This document shows positions 1-8,929 of a stretch of 64,000 bases of DNA, in pieces. A model generated the notes under the pieces. That model saw only the letters and a list, made by a program, of their open reading frames with translations, did no database searches and was not told the DNA's origin. Positions within the stretch are counted from its first letter, which is position 1. Every line of letters starts with the position of its first letter. The translations under genes and the position numbers were made by a program. The DNA comes from UBA10646 sp046296295 (lineage in GTDB: Bacteria; Bacteroidota; Bacteroidia; Chitinophagales; Chitinophagaceae): positions 124,001 to 188,000 of the forward strand of contig JBKBLG010000002.1 in the NCBI GenBank assembly GCA_046296295.1, written 5' to 3'.

Positions 1-600
1 ACCATTGCCAATGTGATTAATAAACTACAGAACGATGCAAAATATCGTCAGCTTTTTACAGCAGCTTACGGCGATGATAAAATAACTACAGAACGCATGA
101 CCAAAGCGTTAAGCCAATTCATGCTTACCTTGGTAAGCAACAACAGTAAATACGATTTGGTAAAAGCAGGACGTGCAAGCTTTACCCTGCCAGAACAATT
201 AGGCTACGACCTTTTTAAAAGTAAGGGTTGCGTAAGTTGCCATACAGAGCCTCTATTTACTAATAACGATTACATTAATATCGGTATGCCCGTAGATCCT
301 ACCATCAACGATTTTGGTAGGATGCGTGTTACCAACAACCGTGCCGACAGTTTGAAGTTCAAAGTTCCAACCCTAAGAAATGTTCAACTAACATTTCCGT
401 ATGGACACGATGGGCGTTTCACCAATTTAGATGCCGTTTTAGAACACTACCGCAGCGGCGTAGTTAATGGACCAACCACCGATATCCGTGTACGCAACAG
501 AATTCCATTGAGCAACTTTGAAATCGGACAAATCAAAGCTTTTCTAAACACACTTACCGATACCGTACTTACCAAGAACCCTGCTTTTGCACAGCCCTAG
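1..600 (+). CDS. Di-haem cytochrome c peroxidase / MauG family, 3' part only
   Basis: The reading frame is open from base 1, so the start lies outside the window; only about 200 C-terminal residues are visible. A haem-attachment motif CVSCH is encoded at about 229-243. It is followed by the family's usual run of a Met-containing stretch (NIGMP), a VPTLRN motif and YGHDGRF before the last helix. These match the C-terminal haem domain of bacterial di-haem peroxidases and MauG-like proteins, which act in the periplasm and reduce peroxide or oxidise a partner. The N-terminal haem domain and any signal peptide are not visible, so the exact subfamily cannot be given. No transcription terminator is obvious before the next gene. 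Confidence 0.85.
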   Translation, partial: TIANVINKLQNDAKYRQLFTAAYGDDKITTERMTKALSQFMLTLVSNNSKYDLVKAGRASFTLPEQLGYDLFKSKGCVSCHTEPLFTNNDYINIGMPVDPTINDFGRMRVTNNRADSLKFKVPTLRNVQLTFPYGHDGRFTNLDAVLEHYRSGVVNGPTTDIRVRNRIPLSNFEIGQIKAFLNTLTDTVLTKNPAFAQP

Positions 601-621
601 CACAATTTAAACGCTACTATG

Positions 622-630
622 TAAGTTTGC
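622..630 (+). promoter_or_regulatory. Probable -7 promoter box of the flippase gene
   Basis: TAAGTTTGC matches the Bacteroidota -7 consensus TAnnTTTG and lies 26 bases before the TTG start of the following gene. No clear -33 TTTG box was found. Confidence 0.4.
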
Positions 631-656
631 CAACAACCGATTAAATACACGCTTTC

Positions 657-2156
657 TTGTCGATCAAAAAACTTGCATCACACACCATCTATTATGGACT
701 GAGTAGCATTGCCGCCAAGTTCATCAATTATTTGCTTACACCCTACCTCACGAACAACGATGCTGTTAGCATTGGCGATTATGGTAAGATGACGGCCATG
801 TACGCCATCATTCCTATCATCAATATCATATTCACCTATGGTATGGAAACAGCCTACTTTAAGTTTATTCAAAATGAAGCTACAAGCGAAAAGGTGAATA
901 GCACTACATCTATTTCTATTATTGTTAGTACCACTATTTTAACCGCCGCTGGTTGGTTTATGGCTAGCCCAATAGCTACCATTGCATCTTTACAAGGTTT
1001 TGAAAACTGGGTTCAAATTAGCCTGCTCATTATAGCACTCGATGCGTTAAGTGCCATTCCCTTTGCAAGGCTTCGTAACGAAGGCCGACCATTGCTTTTT
1101 GCTTTTATCAGAATAGCAAGTATTCTACTTAATGTAGGTTTAACGTTATTCTTTTTAAGTTACTGCCCCAAACAAGTGGCAGCACACCCCAATAGTTGGT
1201 ATATTCTTGTTTACAACCCAGCGGTGAATCCGGTTACCTATATTCTTATTGCCAATTTAGCCCAAAGTGCCTTTACCTTTTTATTACTGAGCAAGTGGCT
1301 ACTTCCCAAACAATGGCATTTTGATATCGCCTTATGGCAAAAAATGATAGCCTATGCACTACCCATGCTACTTGCGGGCATGGGCGGCATGATTAATGAA
1401 ACATTCGACAGGCTGATGTTAGGCTGGTGGTTACCCGCCGGCAGCGATTTCGATGCACAACGAGGCATCTACGGTGCTTGTTACAAGTTAAGCCTACTCA
1501 TCACTCTTTTCATTCAAGCCTTTCGCATGGGTGCCGAGCCCTTCTTTTTTAAGCAAGCACAAGGCACTAACCCGCAAATCATTTACGCAAGGGTTATGAA
1601 GTTTTTTGTCATCACACTATGCTTCATCTTTCTTGGCGTAACCCTGTATATGCCAATACTCAAATACTTTATTGGCCAAAAATATTGGGCCGGCCTCGGT
1701 ATTGTACCTTTATTACTGTTAGCCAATATGGCGTTAGGCATTTATTATAACCTAAGTGTTTGGTATAAGGTAACTTCTAACACCATGGCAGGTGCATACA
1801 TTACCCTGGCAGGCGTTGCCATCACCTTTGCTGTTAACTATTTATTCATCCCTTCTTATGGTTATGTAGCCTGTGCTTGGGCTACTTTTCTATGCTACAC
1901 CTGCATGATGATAATTAGCTTCCTATGGGGCCAAAAGCACTATTTCATTCCTTACAAATGGAAAAAGCTGCTTGCCTACATTGTAATTGTACTACTGTTG
2001 TTTGGCATACAAAGTATTTTTTCAGCATTCATCGCCAACGTTAGCATACAATTACTCATAGCTACACTTTTGTTTGCCACATTCACATGGTTTATTGCAC
2101 TAGTAGAACGCAAAGAACTAAAGCAGCTACCGTTAGTAGGCAGATTTATTCGATGA
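657..2156 (+). CDS. Polysaccharide biosynthesis protein, Wzx/MATE-like flippase
   Basis: A 499-residue integral membrane protein with about 12-14 hydrophobic segments and no soluble domain. The N-terminus (KKLASHTIYYGLSSIAAKFINYLLTPYLT) is typical of the oligosaccharide flippase / polysaccharide biosynthesis branch of the MOP superfamily, which moves lipid-linked sugars across the inner membrane. The start is taken at TTG 657 because the conserved N-terminal helix begins at once and no in-frame ATG lies close by. A copy of the dispersed repeat follows the stop codon by 16 bases. It is probably part of cell-surface glycan assembly, but no sugar-synthesis genes are adjacent, so the substrate is unknown. 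Confidence 0.8.
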   Translation: MSIKKLASHTIYYGLSSIAAKFINYLLTPYLTNNDAVSIGDYGKMTAMYAIIPIINIIFTYGMETAYFKFIQNEATSEKVNSTTSISIIVSTTILTAAGWFMASPIATIASLQGFENWVQISLLIIALDALSAIPFARLRNEGRPLLFAFIRIASILLNVGLTLFFLSYCPKQVAAHPNSWYILVYNPAVNPVTYILIANLAQSAFTFLLLSKWLLPKQWHFDIALWQKMIAYALPMLLAGMGGMINETFDRLMLGWWLPAGSDFDAQRGIYGACYKLSLLITLFIQAFRMGAEPFFFKQAQGTNPQIIYARVMKFFVITLCFIFLGVTLYMPILKYFIGQKYWAGLGIVPLLLLANMALGIYYNLSVWYKVTSNTMAGAYITLAGVAITFAVNYLFIPSYGYVACAWATFLCYTCMMIISFLWGQKHYFIPYKWKKLLAYIVIVLLLFGIQSIFSAFIANVSIQLLIATLLFATFTWFIALVERKELKQLPLVGRFIR

Positions 2157-2172
2157 TGGCTTATAAAATTTT

Positions 2173-2185
2173 CCTTACGGTAAAT
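2173..2185 (-). repeat. Dispersed repeat copy, intergenic
   Basis: Core exact (CCTTACGGTAAA on the plus strand), 16 bases after the flippase stop codon and followed by a T-tract. The outer C/G of the consensus is absent. Confidence 0.85.
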
Positions 2186-2266
2186 TTTTTTGTTGCTCCA
2201 TATAGCAAAAACCCTATTTTTGCCACCCAATTTCCAAGAAAGGTTCAAAAAACCTGGAAGTTACCG

Positions 2267-2348
2267 GCGGGTGTGGCGAAATTGGTAGACGCATTAGACT
2301 TAGGATCTAACGCCGCGAGGCATGGGGGTTCGAGTCCCTCCACCCGCA
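2267..2348 (+). tRNA. tRNA-Leu (anticodon UAG)
   Basis: An 82-base tRNA with acceptor arms GCGGGTG and CACCCGC, discriminator A, an anticodon stem TTAGA/TCTAA around the loop CTTAGGA (anticodon TAG, reading CUA), the long variable arm expected for tRNA-Leu, and a T-loop TTCGAGT. The 3' CCA is not encoded. A strong terminator follows by two bases, so it is probably a single-gene transcript. Confidence 0.96.
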
Positions 2349-2350
2349 CT

Positions 2351-2380
2351 AAACCCCTTCCCTGAGGGGTTTATTTTTTT
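2351..2380 (+). terminator. Rho-independent terminator of tRNA-Leu
   Basis: Eight-base perfect stem AAACCCCT / AGGGGTTT with a six-base loop, followed by ATTTTTTT. Confidence 0.9.
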
Positions 2381-2434
2381 AATTACCGATAACAATGCTT
2401 CAGTAAGGGGCTGAAGTAACAACGTCTCTTTTGC

Positions 2435-3793
2435 ATGGCTACAGTTACCCGTGAACAAATTGGTACGCTGCACGATAAATTAGTGGTTACACTCAGCAAA
2501 AACGATTATTATCCTGCATTCGAAAAAGGTTTAAAACAATACGCTCAAAAAGCCAATATCCCAGGTTTCCGTAAGGGCATGGTACCTGCCGGATTAGTGA
2601 AGAAAATGTACGGTCAAAGTATCTTTACAGACGAAATACTACGCACTGTAGAGAAAGAACTGAACACCTACCTCACCAACGAAAAGCTCGATATTTTCGC
2701 TCAACCATTGCCATTAGAAGGCGATGCTGCCAAGCTCGATGTTAATAATCCTGGCGATTATACTTTCAATTTTGAAATAGGTTTGAAGCCCGCTTTAAAC
2801 ATTGATCTTAATAAAGGCACTTACACCCGCTATAAAATTGAAGTAACCGAAGCCATGATCAACGAAGAGGTAGAACGCCTTCGTACACGTTTCGGTAGAA
2901 TGACAGAACCTGAAGCTATTAATAGCGACGAAAATGTGCTAAACGTAACCTTCACCGAAACCGATGAAGCGGGCAACCTAGTAGAAGGTGGCATCAGTAA
3001 AGCCAGCAACAGCCTTTTGGTGAAATACTTTACACAAGCACAACGTGCAGCATTACTAGGCAAAAAAGTAGGCGATAGCCTTACGGTAAAATTAAACGAT
3101 GCCTTAGAAGCAACTTCAAAAGAAGCAGTACTTGCCGATTTAAACCTACGCCACGAAGATGCCGACAAATACTTCACCATTGCCATCACCAAAGTTGGCT
3201 TAGTAGAAAAAGCGGAACTTAACAACGAATTTTTCGAAGCTGCATACCCAGGTGCGGGTATTGAAGACGAAGCCGCATTCCGCAACCGTGTACAGCAAGA
3301 TATTGATGCTTACTTCGCACAGCAAACAACCAACCAATTACACGACCAAATTTTCCACAATTTAGTAGATCATACAGCAGTTGAACTTCCAGAAGCATTC
3401 TTAAAACGTTGGTTACAAGTGGGTGGCGAAAAACCTAAAACAGCCGAAGAAGCCGAAGCGGAATATCCTGGTTTTGCTAAGCAATTAAAGTGGAGCCTTA
3501 TTAGTGGCCAGCTCATAAAAGATAATAAAATTGACGTAAACCAAGATGAGTTAAGAGCTTTTGCAAAACAACAAATGCTTGGTTACATGAATGTACCCAT
3601 GAGCGGCGAAGACATGCCTTGGTTAGATGATTACATCAATCGTATGATGAACGACCGCAAGTATGTAGAAAACACTTACTTCCAATTACAAACCGATAAG
3701 TTATTCCGTTACGTTGAAACACAAATCAACCCTACTGAGCAGCCTATTAGCGTTGAAGCATTTACCGACATGGTGAAAAACCACCATCACTAA
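2435..3793 (+). CDS. tig: Trigger factor
   Basis: A 452-residue ribosome-associated chaperone and peptidyl-prolyl isomerase that meets nascent chains at the exit tunnel. The N-terminal ribosome-binding domain holds the signature IPGFRKGMVP (about residues 42-51), the TF equivalent of the GFRxGxxP motif. A middle FKBP-like region and a long helical C-terminal domain follow. Length fits the family. The start is the ATG at 2435, one base after TTTTGC, a poor match to the -7 box, so the leader may be very short. The gene ends in three His codons before the stop, is followed by a terminator, and carries one copy of the dispersed repeat at 3079. Confidence 0.93.
   Translation: MATVTREQIGTLHDKLVVTLSKNDYYPAFEKGLKQYAQKANIPGFRKGMVPAGLVKKMYGQSIFTDEILRTVEKELNTYLTNEKLDIFAQPLPLEGDAAKLDVNNPGDYTFNFEIGLKPALNIDLNKGTYTRYKIEVTEAMINEEVERLRTRFGRMTEPEAINSDENVLNVTFTETDEAGNLVEGGISKASNSLLVKYFTQAQRAALLGKKVGDSLTVKLNDALEATSKEAVLADLNLRHEDADKYFTIAITKVGLVEKAELNNEFFEAAYPGAGIEDEAAFRNRVQQDIDAYFAQQTTNQLHDQIFHNLVDHTAVELPEAFLKRWLQVGGEKPKTAEEAEAEYPGFAKQLKWSLISGQLIKDNKIDVNQDELRAFAKQQMLGYMNVPMSGEDMPWLDDYINRMMNDRKYVENTYFQLQTDKLFRYVETQINPTEQPISVEAFTDMVKNHHH
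3079..3090 (-). repeat. Dispersed repeat copy inside tig
   Basis: Exact 12-base core, read in the gene as Leu-Thr-Val-Lys. It lacks the outer T and G of the full consensus. Confidence 0.75.
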
Positions 3794-3802
3794 TTACTAG
3801 CA

Positions 3803-3817
3803 CATTTACCGTAAGGT
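3803..3817 (+). repeat. Dispersed repeat copy, first half of an inverted pair
   Basis: Full 15-base consensus, nine bases after the tig stop codon. Its partner is at 3868, with the tig terminator between them. Confidence 0.95.
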
Positions 3818-3830
3818 ATTTGCATAAGGT

Positions 3831-3857
3831 AGCCACTTCTTACGAAGTGGCTTTTTT
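3831..3857 (+). terminator. Terminator of tig
   Basis: Stem AGCCACTTC / GAAGTGGCT with loop TTAC, then TTTTT. It sits between the two members of an inverted repeat pair. Confidence 0.92.
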
Positions 3858-3867
3858 GTATAGTATG

Positions 3868-3881
3868 CCTTACGGCAAATG
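3868..3881 (-). repeat. Dispersed repeat, G-variant, second half of pair
   Basis: CCTTACGGCAAATG, which is CATTTGCCGTAAGG on the other strand; inverted relative to the copy at 3803. Confidence 0.9.
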
Positions 3882-3956
3882 CATATACACAATTAACGTT
3901 TGCCGAATAGCCTTACCTTGCAAGCACAAAATATTTGCAACCAACAACCAAGCATT

Positions 3957-4784
3957 ATGTCGTTATTCGAGTCGATTATTTTAGCAGTAGTAGAAGGACT
4001 AACCGAATTTTTGCCGGTAAGTAGTACTGCTCATATGATTTTTGCCAGCACTTTTTTAGGCATCCAGAAAGATGAATTTGTGAAAATGTTTCAAGTAGCC
4101 ATACAATTCGGAGCCATTTTAGCGGTGGTAGTATTGTACTGGCGTAAATTCTTCGATTTTACCAAACTATCATTCTATATCAAATTAGCTATTGGCGTAA
4201 TGCCTGCCTTAATACTAGGCTACTTGTTTGATGATTACATAGAATCGGTACTTGAAAAACCAATACCCATTGCCATAGTTTTAATTATTGGTGGGGTGGT
4301 GTTATTATTTGTAGACCGTTGGTTTAGTAACAATAATATTGATGATGACGATGCTATTACCATTCCGAAGGCATTAGCAATTGGCTTCTGGCAATGCCTT
4401 GCCATGATGCCGGGCACCAGTAGAAGTGCCGCTAGTATTATTGGTGGAATGCAACAAAAACTTACCCGAAACTTGGCAGCCGAGTTCTCTTTCTTTTTAG
4501 CAGTGCCAACCATGTTAGCGGTGAATGTGTATTCTATTTTTTTGAAAGATTGGAAGTATAATGGTACAGAGCAAAAAGGCTATCAAATGATATTAAGCGA
4601 TACAGCACACACCACTGCTTTTGCACTAGGCAATGTACTAGCATTTATTGTAGCCATTTTGGCCATCAAATTTTTCATTGGCTTTTTAAAGAAGTATGGC
4701 TTTAAAATGTGGGGTTATTATAGAATTATTCTAGGCCTCATTCTATTAGCATTATTTTTATCTGGCGTGGTTACCACCGCCTAA
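3957..4784 (+). CDS. uppP: Undecaprenyl-diphosphatase (UppP/BacA)
   Basis: A 275-residue polytopic membrane enzyme that dephosphorylates undecaprenyl diphosphate and so recycles the lipid carrier for peptidoglycan and surface glycans. The family's two signatures are present: EGLTEFLPVSSTAH near residues 13-26, and PGTSRSAASI in the middle of the protein, which supplies the catalytic Ser and Arg. The start is the ATG at 3957 because the family begins with a short Met-Ser-x-x-Glu helix at this point; an upstream in-frame TTG would add 19 residues with no homologous look. The next gene begins 11 bases downstream, suggesting co-transcription. Confidence 0.94.
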   Translation: MSLFESIILAVVEGLTEFLPVSSTAHMIFASTFLGIQKDEFVKMFQVAIQFGAILAVVVLYWRKFFDFTKLSFYIKLAIGVMPALILGYLFDDYIESVLEKPIPIAIVLIIGGVVLLFVDRWFSNNNIDDDDAITIPKALAIGFWQCLAMMPGTSRSAASIIGGMQQKLTRNLAAEFSFFLAVPTMLAVNVYSIFLKDWKYNGTEQKGYQMILSDTAHTTAFALGNVLAFIVAILAIKFFIGFLKKYGFKMWGYYRIILGLILLALFLSGVVTTA

Positions 4785-4794
4785 TACCATTGCT

Positions 4795-6111
4795 ATGCAA
4801 AAAACTGCCCCCAAAAAAGTGGTGAATGCCTGGGCCATGTACGACTGGGCTAACAGTGCTTATAACTTAGTAATTACCTCCACTATTTTCCCTACCTATT
4901 TTGAAGCTGTTACCGGCGATGGTAATGAAGCAACTTTGATTGATGAAGTACAATTAGGGGGTCGCACTTTCGTAAATACATCGCTATATAACTATGGCCT
5001 TGCAATAGCATTTTTAGTTGTAGCAGCACTTTCGCCACTATTATCGAGCATTGCCGATTATAGAGGTAATAAGAAAACATTTTTAGGTAGCTTCTTCACC
5101 CTCGGTAGCATTGCTTGTTGTGGTTTGTATTTTTTTACCGATAAAAGCAACCTATGGCTTGGCTTGCTTTGTATGATTTTAGCTTGCTTTGGTTACTGGG
5201 CTAGTTTGGTTTTTTATAACTCTTATTTACCCGAAATTGCAGCACCTGAAGACCGCGACCATATTAGTGCTAAAGGCTTTGCCCGTGGTTATATTGGCAG
5301 CATGATACTACAAGTAATATGCTTTGTGTTTGTACTTAAACCCGATTGGTTTGGCATTACAGTTGGCATGGCTAGCCGTATTTCATTTTTGCTAGTAGGT
5401 ATTTGGTGGTTTGTATTTGCACAATGGAGCCTTCGTGGCCTACCGGCTGGTACGCCCAGCGATGTTGCAGCAACAAAACGCAGTGCTTCAAGTGGGTATA
5501 AAGAGTTACAAAAAGTATGGCATCAACTTAAAGAAATTCCTGTATTACGCATGTTTTTAGGTTCGTATTTCTTTTACAACATGGGTGTACAAACAGTAAT
5601 GTTGGTGGCTACGCTTTACGGAAAATCGGAGTTGGGTATTCCTACCACTAATTTGATCATTGCTATTCTGTTAATTCAATTGATTGCTGTACCCGGTGCA
5701 TACGCCATATCTTGGTTAAGCAGCAAAATTGGTAACCTACAAGCTTTAATGTTGGTGGTGGTGCTTTGGATTGCGCTTTGCTTTGTAGGCTATCATTTAC
5801 CGAAAGGTGGCATTAATGAATTTTATATGTTAGCAGTTGGTGTTGGCTTTGTAATGGGCGGCATTCAAAGTTTGAGCAGAAGTACGTATGCCAAACTAAT
5901 GCCAGAAACACATAACACCACATCATTCTTCAGCTTTTTTGATGTTACTGAAAAAATTGCTATTGTAATTGGTATGCTAAGTTTTGGTTACATCATTGAA
6001 TTCAGTGGCAGCCAGCGCAACAGCGTATTAGCACTTATGCTATTTTTTGTGATAGGTTTAATAGGTTTAGCATTTACTTTACGCAAGCAAAAAACCACGA
6101 TTACTGTATGA
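4795..6111 (+). CDS. MFS transporter, UMF1 / Atg22-like family
   Basis: A 438-residue protein with about 12 transmembrane segments. The N-terminus KKVVNAWAMYDWANSAYNLVITSTIFPTYF carries the YDWANSAY motif that marks the UMF1 (Atg22-like) branch of the major facilitator superfamily. Another family feature is the GGIQSLSRSTYAKLMPE stretch near residue 355. Members are thought to be efflux permeases, but the substrate is not known for the bacterial proteins. The stop overlaps the start of the next gene by four bases (ATGA), so the two are almost certainly translated from one transcript with uppP. Confidence 0.88.
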   Translation: MQKTAPKKVVNAWAMYDWANSAYNLVITSTIFPTYFEAVTGDGNEATLIDEVQLGGRTFVNTSLYNYGLAIAFLVVAALSPLLSSIADYRGNKKTFLGSFFTLGSIACCGLYFFTDKSNLWLGLLCMILACFGYWASLVFYNSYLPEIAAPEDRDHISAKGFARGYIGSMILQVICFVFVLKPDWFGITVGMASRISFLLVGIWWFVFAQWSLRGLPAGTPSDVAATKRSASSGYKELQKVWHQLKEIPVLRMFLGSYFFYNMGVQTVMLVATLYGKSELGIPTTNLIIAILLIQLIAVPGAYAISWLSSKIGNLQALMLVVVLWIALCFVGYHLPKGGINEFYMLAVGVGFVMGGIQSLSRSTYAKLMPETHNTTSFFSFFDVTEKIAIVIGMLSFGYIIEFSGSQRNSVLALMLFFVIGLIGLAFTLRKQKTTITV

Positions 6112-6983
6112 AACTTCACACAATACATACGGGTAATTTTAAACTCGATGGCGGTGCAATGTTTGGCGTTGTACCCAAAAGTATCTGGCATAAATTAAAC
6201 CCCGCCGATAGCAATAACTTATGTACTTGGGCAATGCGTTGCTTACTTATTGAACATGGCAACAAGCTCATTTTAATTGATACCGGCATTGGTAACAAAC
6301 AAGATGCTAAGTTTTTTAGTCACTACCATCTTCATGGCGATGCCAGCTTACAAAGTTCGTTGCATGCACTCGGGTTCGATAATAGTGATATTACCGATGT
6401 AGTATTAACCCATTTGCATTTTGACCATTGCGGCGGCGCAGTAGAACGTATTGGCGAAAAATTACAATGTACCTTTAAAAATGCTACCTATTGGAGCAAC
6501 GCCGATCATTGGCAGTGGGCTACACAACCTAATGCTCGTGAAAAAGCATCGTTCTTGAAAGAGAATATACTGCCTTTACAGGCAAATGATCAACTGCAAT
6601 TGGTATCAATTGCTAATAAAAATTTACAAAACAACAAGATAGCTAAAGTAGCTTCAGGCATTATAGACGAACTAAGTTTCAGAATTGTGAATGGCCATAC
6701 CGATGCTATGATGCTGCCACAAATTAGCTACCAAGGCAGGGAAATTGTATACATGGCCGATTTGCTGCCCAGTGTAGGGCATATACCTCTGCCGTATGTA
6801 ATGGCTTACGATATGTTTCCACTCACAACATTAACCGAGAAAGAAGCGTTCTTACAAGAAGCGGTAAGCAACAATTACATCCTTTATTTTGAACACGACC
6901 CTGTTAACGAATGTTGCACACTACAGCAAACAGAAAAAGGCATTAGAGCTGCTGCAACAATGGCACTAGCTGACTTAGGTTAA
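6108..6983 (+). CDS. MBL-fold metallo-hydrolase
   Basis: A 291-residue soluble metallo-beta-lactamase-fold protein. The zinc-binding motif THLHFDHCGG (HxHxDH) is near residue 103. A later His is in NGHTDAMM and an Asp in YMADLLPS, followed by a C-terminal His in FEHDP, which together complete a dinuclear site. The general layout resembles AHL-lactonase-like and related hydrolases, but the substrate cannot be assigned. Its start codon overlaps the stop of the UMF1 transporter, which suggests a shared function or at least shared expression. The next gene, porX, starts 18 bases downstream. Confidence 0.85.
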   Translation: MKLHTIHTGNFKLDGGAMFGVVPKSIWHKLNPADSNNLCTWAMRCLLIEHGNKLILIDTGIGNKQDAKFFSHYHLHGDASLQSSLHALGFDNSDITDVVLTHLHFDHCGGAVERIGEKLQCTFKNATYWSNADHWQWATQPNAREKASFLKENILPLQANDQLQLVSIANKNLQNNKIAKVASGIIDELSFRIVNGHTDAMMLPQISYQGREIVYMADLLPSVGHIPLPYVMAYDMFPLTTLTEKEAFLQEAVSNNYILYFEHDPVNECCTLQQTEKGIRAAATMALADLG

Positions 6984-7001
6984 ACACACTCCACAATTAC
7001 T

Positions 7002-8561
7002 ATGGCATTAGCAACGATACTTTGGGTAGACGATGAGATTGAAAGCTTGCAATCGCACAAGCTATTTCTGGAAGGTAAAGGGTACGAGGTGCACACCCTT
7101 ACCAATGGCTACGATGCGCTAGAATTTTTAAAAGAAAATACCATAGACGTTGTACTGCTCGATGAAAGCATGCCAGGTATTACAGGGTTAGAAACCTTGG
7201 CAAAAATTAAAACCGACTACCCTTGGTTACCGGTTGTAATGATCACCAAAAATGAAACAGAAAATGTAATGGAAGAGGCTATTGGTAGTCAAATTACCGA
7301 TTACCTCATTAAGCCGGTGAACCCTAATCAGGTATTGTTATCACTCAAAAAAATTATTGATAACAAACGTTTGGTTGCCGAAAAAACAACTACTGCCTAT
7401 CAGCAGCAGTTTCGCAACTTGTTTATGGCGCTCAATAGTAACCCGAATCATAAAGAGTGGGCCGATATTTATAAGCAGTTGGTGTATTGGGAGCTAGAAA
7501 TGGAGAAAAGTGATAGTCCGCAAATGCAAGAGGTACTTGCTGCACAAAAGCAAGAAGCCAATACAGAGTTTTTCAAATTCATTTATAAAAACTATGGTAA
7601 GTGGTTGCATCAAAAAGCGGGTGAAGATGCTCCAGTGTTAAGTCCTCAATTGTTATCGAACAGTGTTTTTCCATTGCTACAAAAGCAAACCCCCGTTTTC
7701 TTTATACTGATTGATAACCTGCGTTTCGACCAATGGAAGGCAATACAACCTTTACTTACCGAACAGTTTAGAGTAGTATCGGAAGATACATTTTATAGCA
7801 TTTTACCAACCGCTACACAATATGCTCGCAATGCTATTTTTAGTGGTTTAATGCCCATTGACATACAAAAAAAGTTTCCGCAGCATTGGAAAAACGATGA
7901 CGATGAAGGTGGCAAAAATCTTTCCGAAGAATTGTTTTTGCAATACCAATTAAAGCAACATGGTTTAGCCAATATTAAATACAGCTTCACTAAAGTACTC
8001 CATCATAACGATGGACAGCAACTAGTAGCTAATATTCATAACCTGCTCAACAACGAGCTTAACGTAATTGTGTACAATTTTGTAGATATGCTAAGCCATG
8101 CACGTACCGAAATGGAGGTGTTAAAAGAGTTGGCTTCCGATGAAATTAGCTATCGCAGTATCACAAAAAGTTGGTTTGAACATAGCCCACTCAACCAAGC
8201 ATTAAAACGTATTGCCGATAAAAACATACAAATTGTATTGGCAACAGACCACGGTAGCATTCGCGTGAATACACCCTACAAAGTAATTGGCGACAAACAA
8301 ACTACTGCTAACCTTCGCTACAAGCATGGAAAAAATCTAAATTTCGATGCTAAAGATGTGCTTGCATTCAAAAACCCGGCCGATGCGGGCCTGCCAGCAC
8401 CAAATGTGAACAGCAGCTTCATTTTCGCCAAAGAAGATGGCTTTTTATGCTATCCAAATAATTATAACCATTACGTGAATTATTACCGGAATACTTTTCA
8501 GCATGGCGGTATTAGCTTAGAAGAAATGATTATTCCGGTTGTGCACCTCACCAATAAATAA
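7002..8561 (+). CDS. porX: PorX, response regulator with PglZ phosphatase-like domain (T9SS regulator)
   Basis: A 519-residue two-domain protein. The receiver domain (residues 1-120) has the acidic pair D10/D11, the phospho-acceptor D54 in VVLLDESMPG, T82 and K104 in LIKPVN. The rest is a PglZ domain of the alkaline phosphatase superfamily: IDNLRFDQW, LPTATQYARNAIF, LATDHGS and FQHGGISLEEM hold the expected metal ligands and nucleophile Thr. This architecture is that of PorX, the regulator of type IX secretion genes in Porphyromonas and Flavobacterium, which works with the kinase PorY and an ECF sigma factor. Neither partner is in the window. The regulated machinery (porV, gldJ, porP-type genes) lies elsewhere in the window. 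Confidence 0.9.
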   Translation: MALATILWVDDEIESLQSHKLFLEGKGYEVHTLTNGYDALEFLKENTIDVVLLDESMPGITGLETLAKIKTDYPWLPVVMITKNETENVMEEAIGSQITDYLIKPVNPNQVLLSLKKIIDNKRLVAEKTTTAYQQQFRNLFMALNSNPNHKEWADIYKQLVYWELEMEKSDSPQMQEVLAAQKQEANTEFFKFIYKNYGKWLHQKAGEDAPVLSPQLLSNSVFPLLQKQTPVFFILIDNLRFDQWKAIQPLLTEQFRVVSEDTFYSILPTATQYARNAIFSGLMPIDIQKKFPQHWKNDDDEGGKNLSEELFLQYQLKQHGLANIKYSFTKVLHHNDGQQLVANIHNLLNNELNVIVYNFVDMLSHARTEMEVLKELASDEISYRSITKSWFEHSPLNQALKRIADKNIQIVLATDHGSIRVNTPYKVIGDKQTTANLRYKHGKNLNFDAKDVLAFKNPADAGLPAPNVNSSFIFAKEDGFLCYPNNYNHYVNYYRNTFQHGGISLEEMIIPVVHLTNK

Positions 8562-8614
8562 GATTTATACACTTACGTGGAAAAGTGACTACTTACCTAC
8601 CATATAACAAATCG

Positions 8615-8622
8615 TATTTTTG
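8615..8622 (+). promoter_or_regulatory. -7 promoter box, five bases before the start codon
   Basis: TATTTTTG is an exact TAnnTTTG match, separated from the ATG at 8628 by ATATA, so the transcript probably has almost no leader. Confidence 0.5.
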
Positions 8623-8627
8623 ATATA

Positions 8628-8903
8628 ATGAAGTACACAGCTACTACACTTAAAAAGTTAGAAGATATTTTAGGCGAAAGTGCATTTACCGTAAGGTACG
8701 AAAGAGGCAACTTTCAAAGTGGCTATTGCATCTTAGAGCAAAAGCGAGTGGTAGTACTCAATAAATTTCTGAATGTAGAAGGTCGTATCAACACTTTATT
8801 AGAACTAATACCACAACTCAATATTGATTTTGATAAACTTACACACGAATCGCAGAAACTTTACGACGATGTAGTGCGTAAAAGTTTAAAAGCTACCGCA
8901 TAA
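8628..8903 (+). CDS. Small conserved-looking protein of unknown function
   Basis: A 91-residue soluble protein without signal peptide, membrane segment or Cys motif. I do not recognise a named domain. It looks like an alpha/beta fold: an N-terminal helix (TLKKLEDIL), a central strand pair around GNFQSGYCILEQKRVVVLNKF, then two helices. It has its own promoter box, is clearly coding by codon use, and sits 26 bases upstream of the MBL hydrolase. A dispersed repeat copy at 8683 is read as Phe-Thr-Val-Arg in the first strand. Similar small proteins are commonly annotated as hypothetical in Bacteroidota. Confidence 0.75.
   Translation: MKYTATTLKKLEDILGESAFTVRYERGNFQSGYCILEQKRVVVLNKFLNVEGRINTLLELIPQLNIDFDKLTHESQKLYDDVVRKSLKATA
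8683..8697 (+). repeat. Dispersed repeat copy inside a small gene
   Basis: Full consensus, read as Phe-Thr-Val-Arg, the opposite orientation relative to the gene from most coding copies. Confidence 0.9.
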
Positions 8904-8915
8904 CCAACCTTGTAC

Positions 8916-8923
8916 TACCTTTG
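8916..8923 (+). promoter_or_regulatory. -7 promoter box, six bases before the start codon
   Basis: TACCTTTG is an exact TAnnTTTG match. It overlaps the upstream TTG that could be mistaken for a start, which supports ATG 8930. Confidence 0.5.
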
Positions 8924-8929
8924 CAAGGC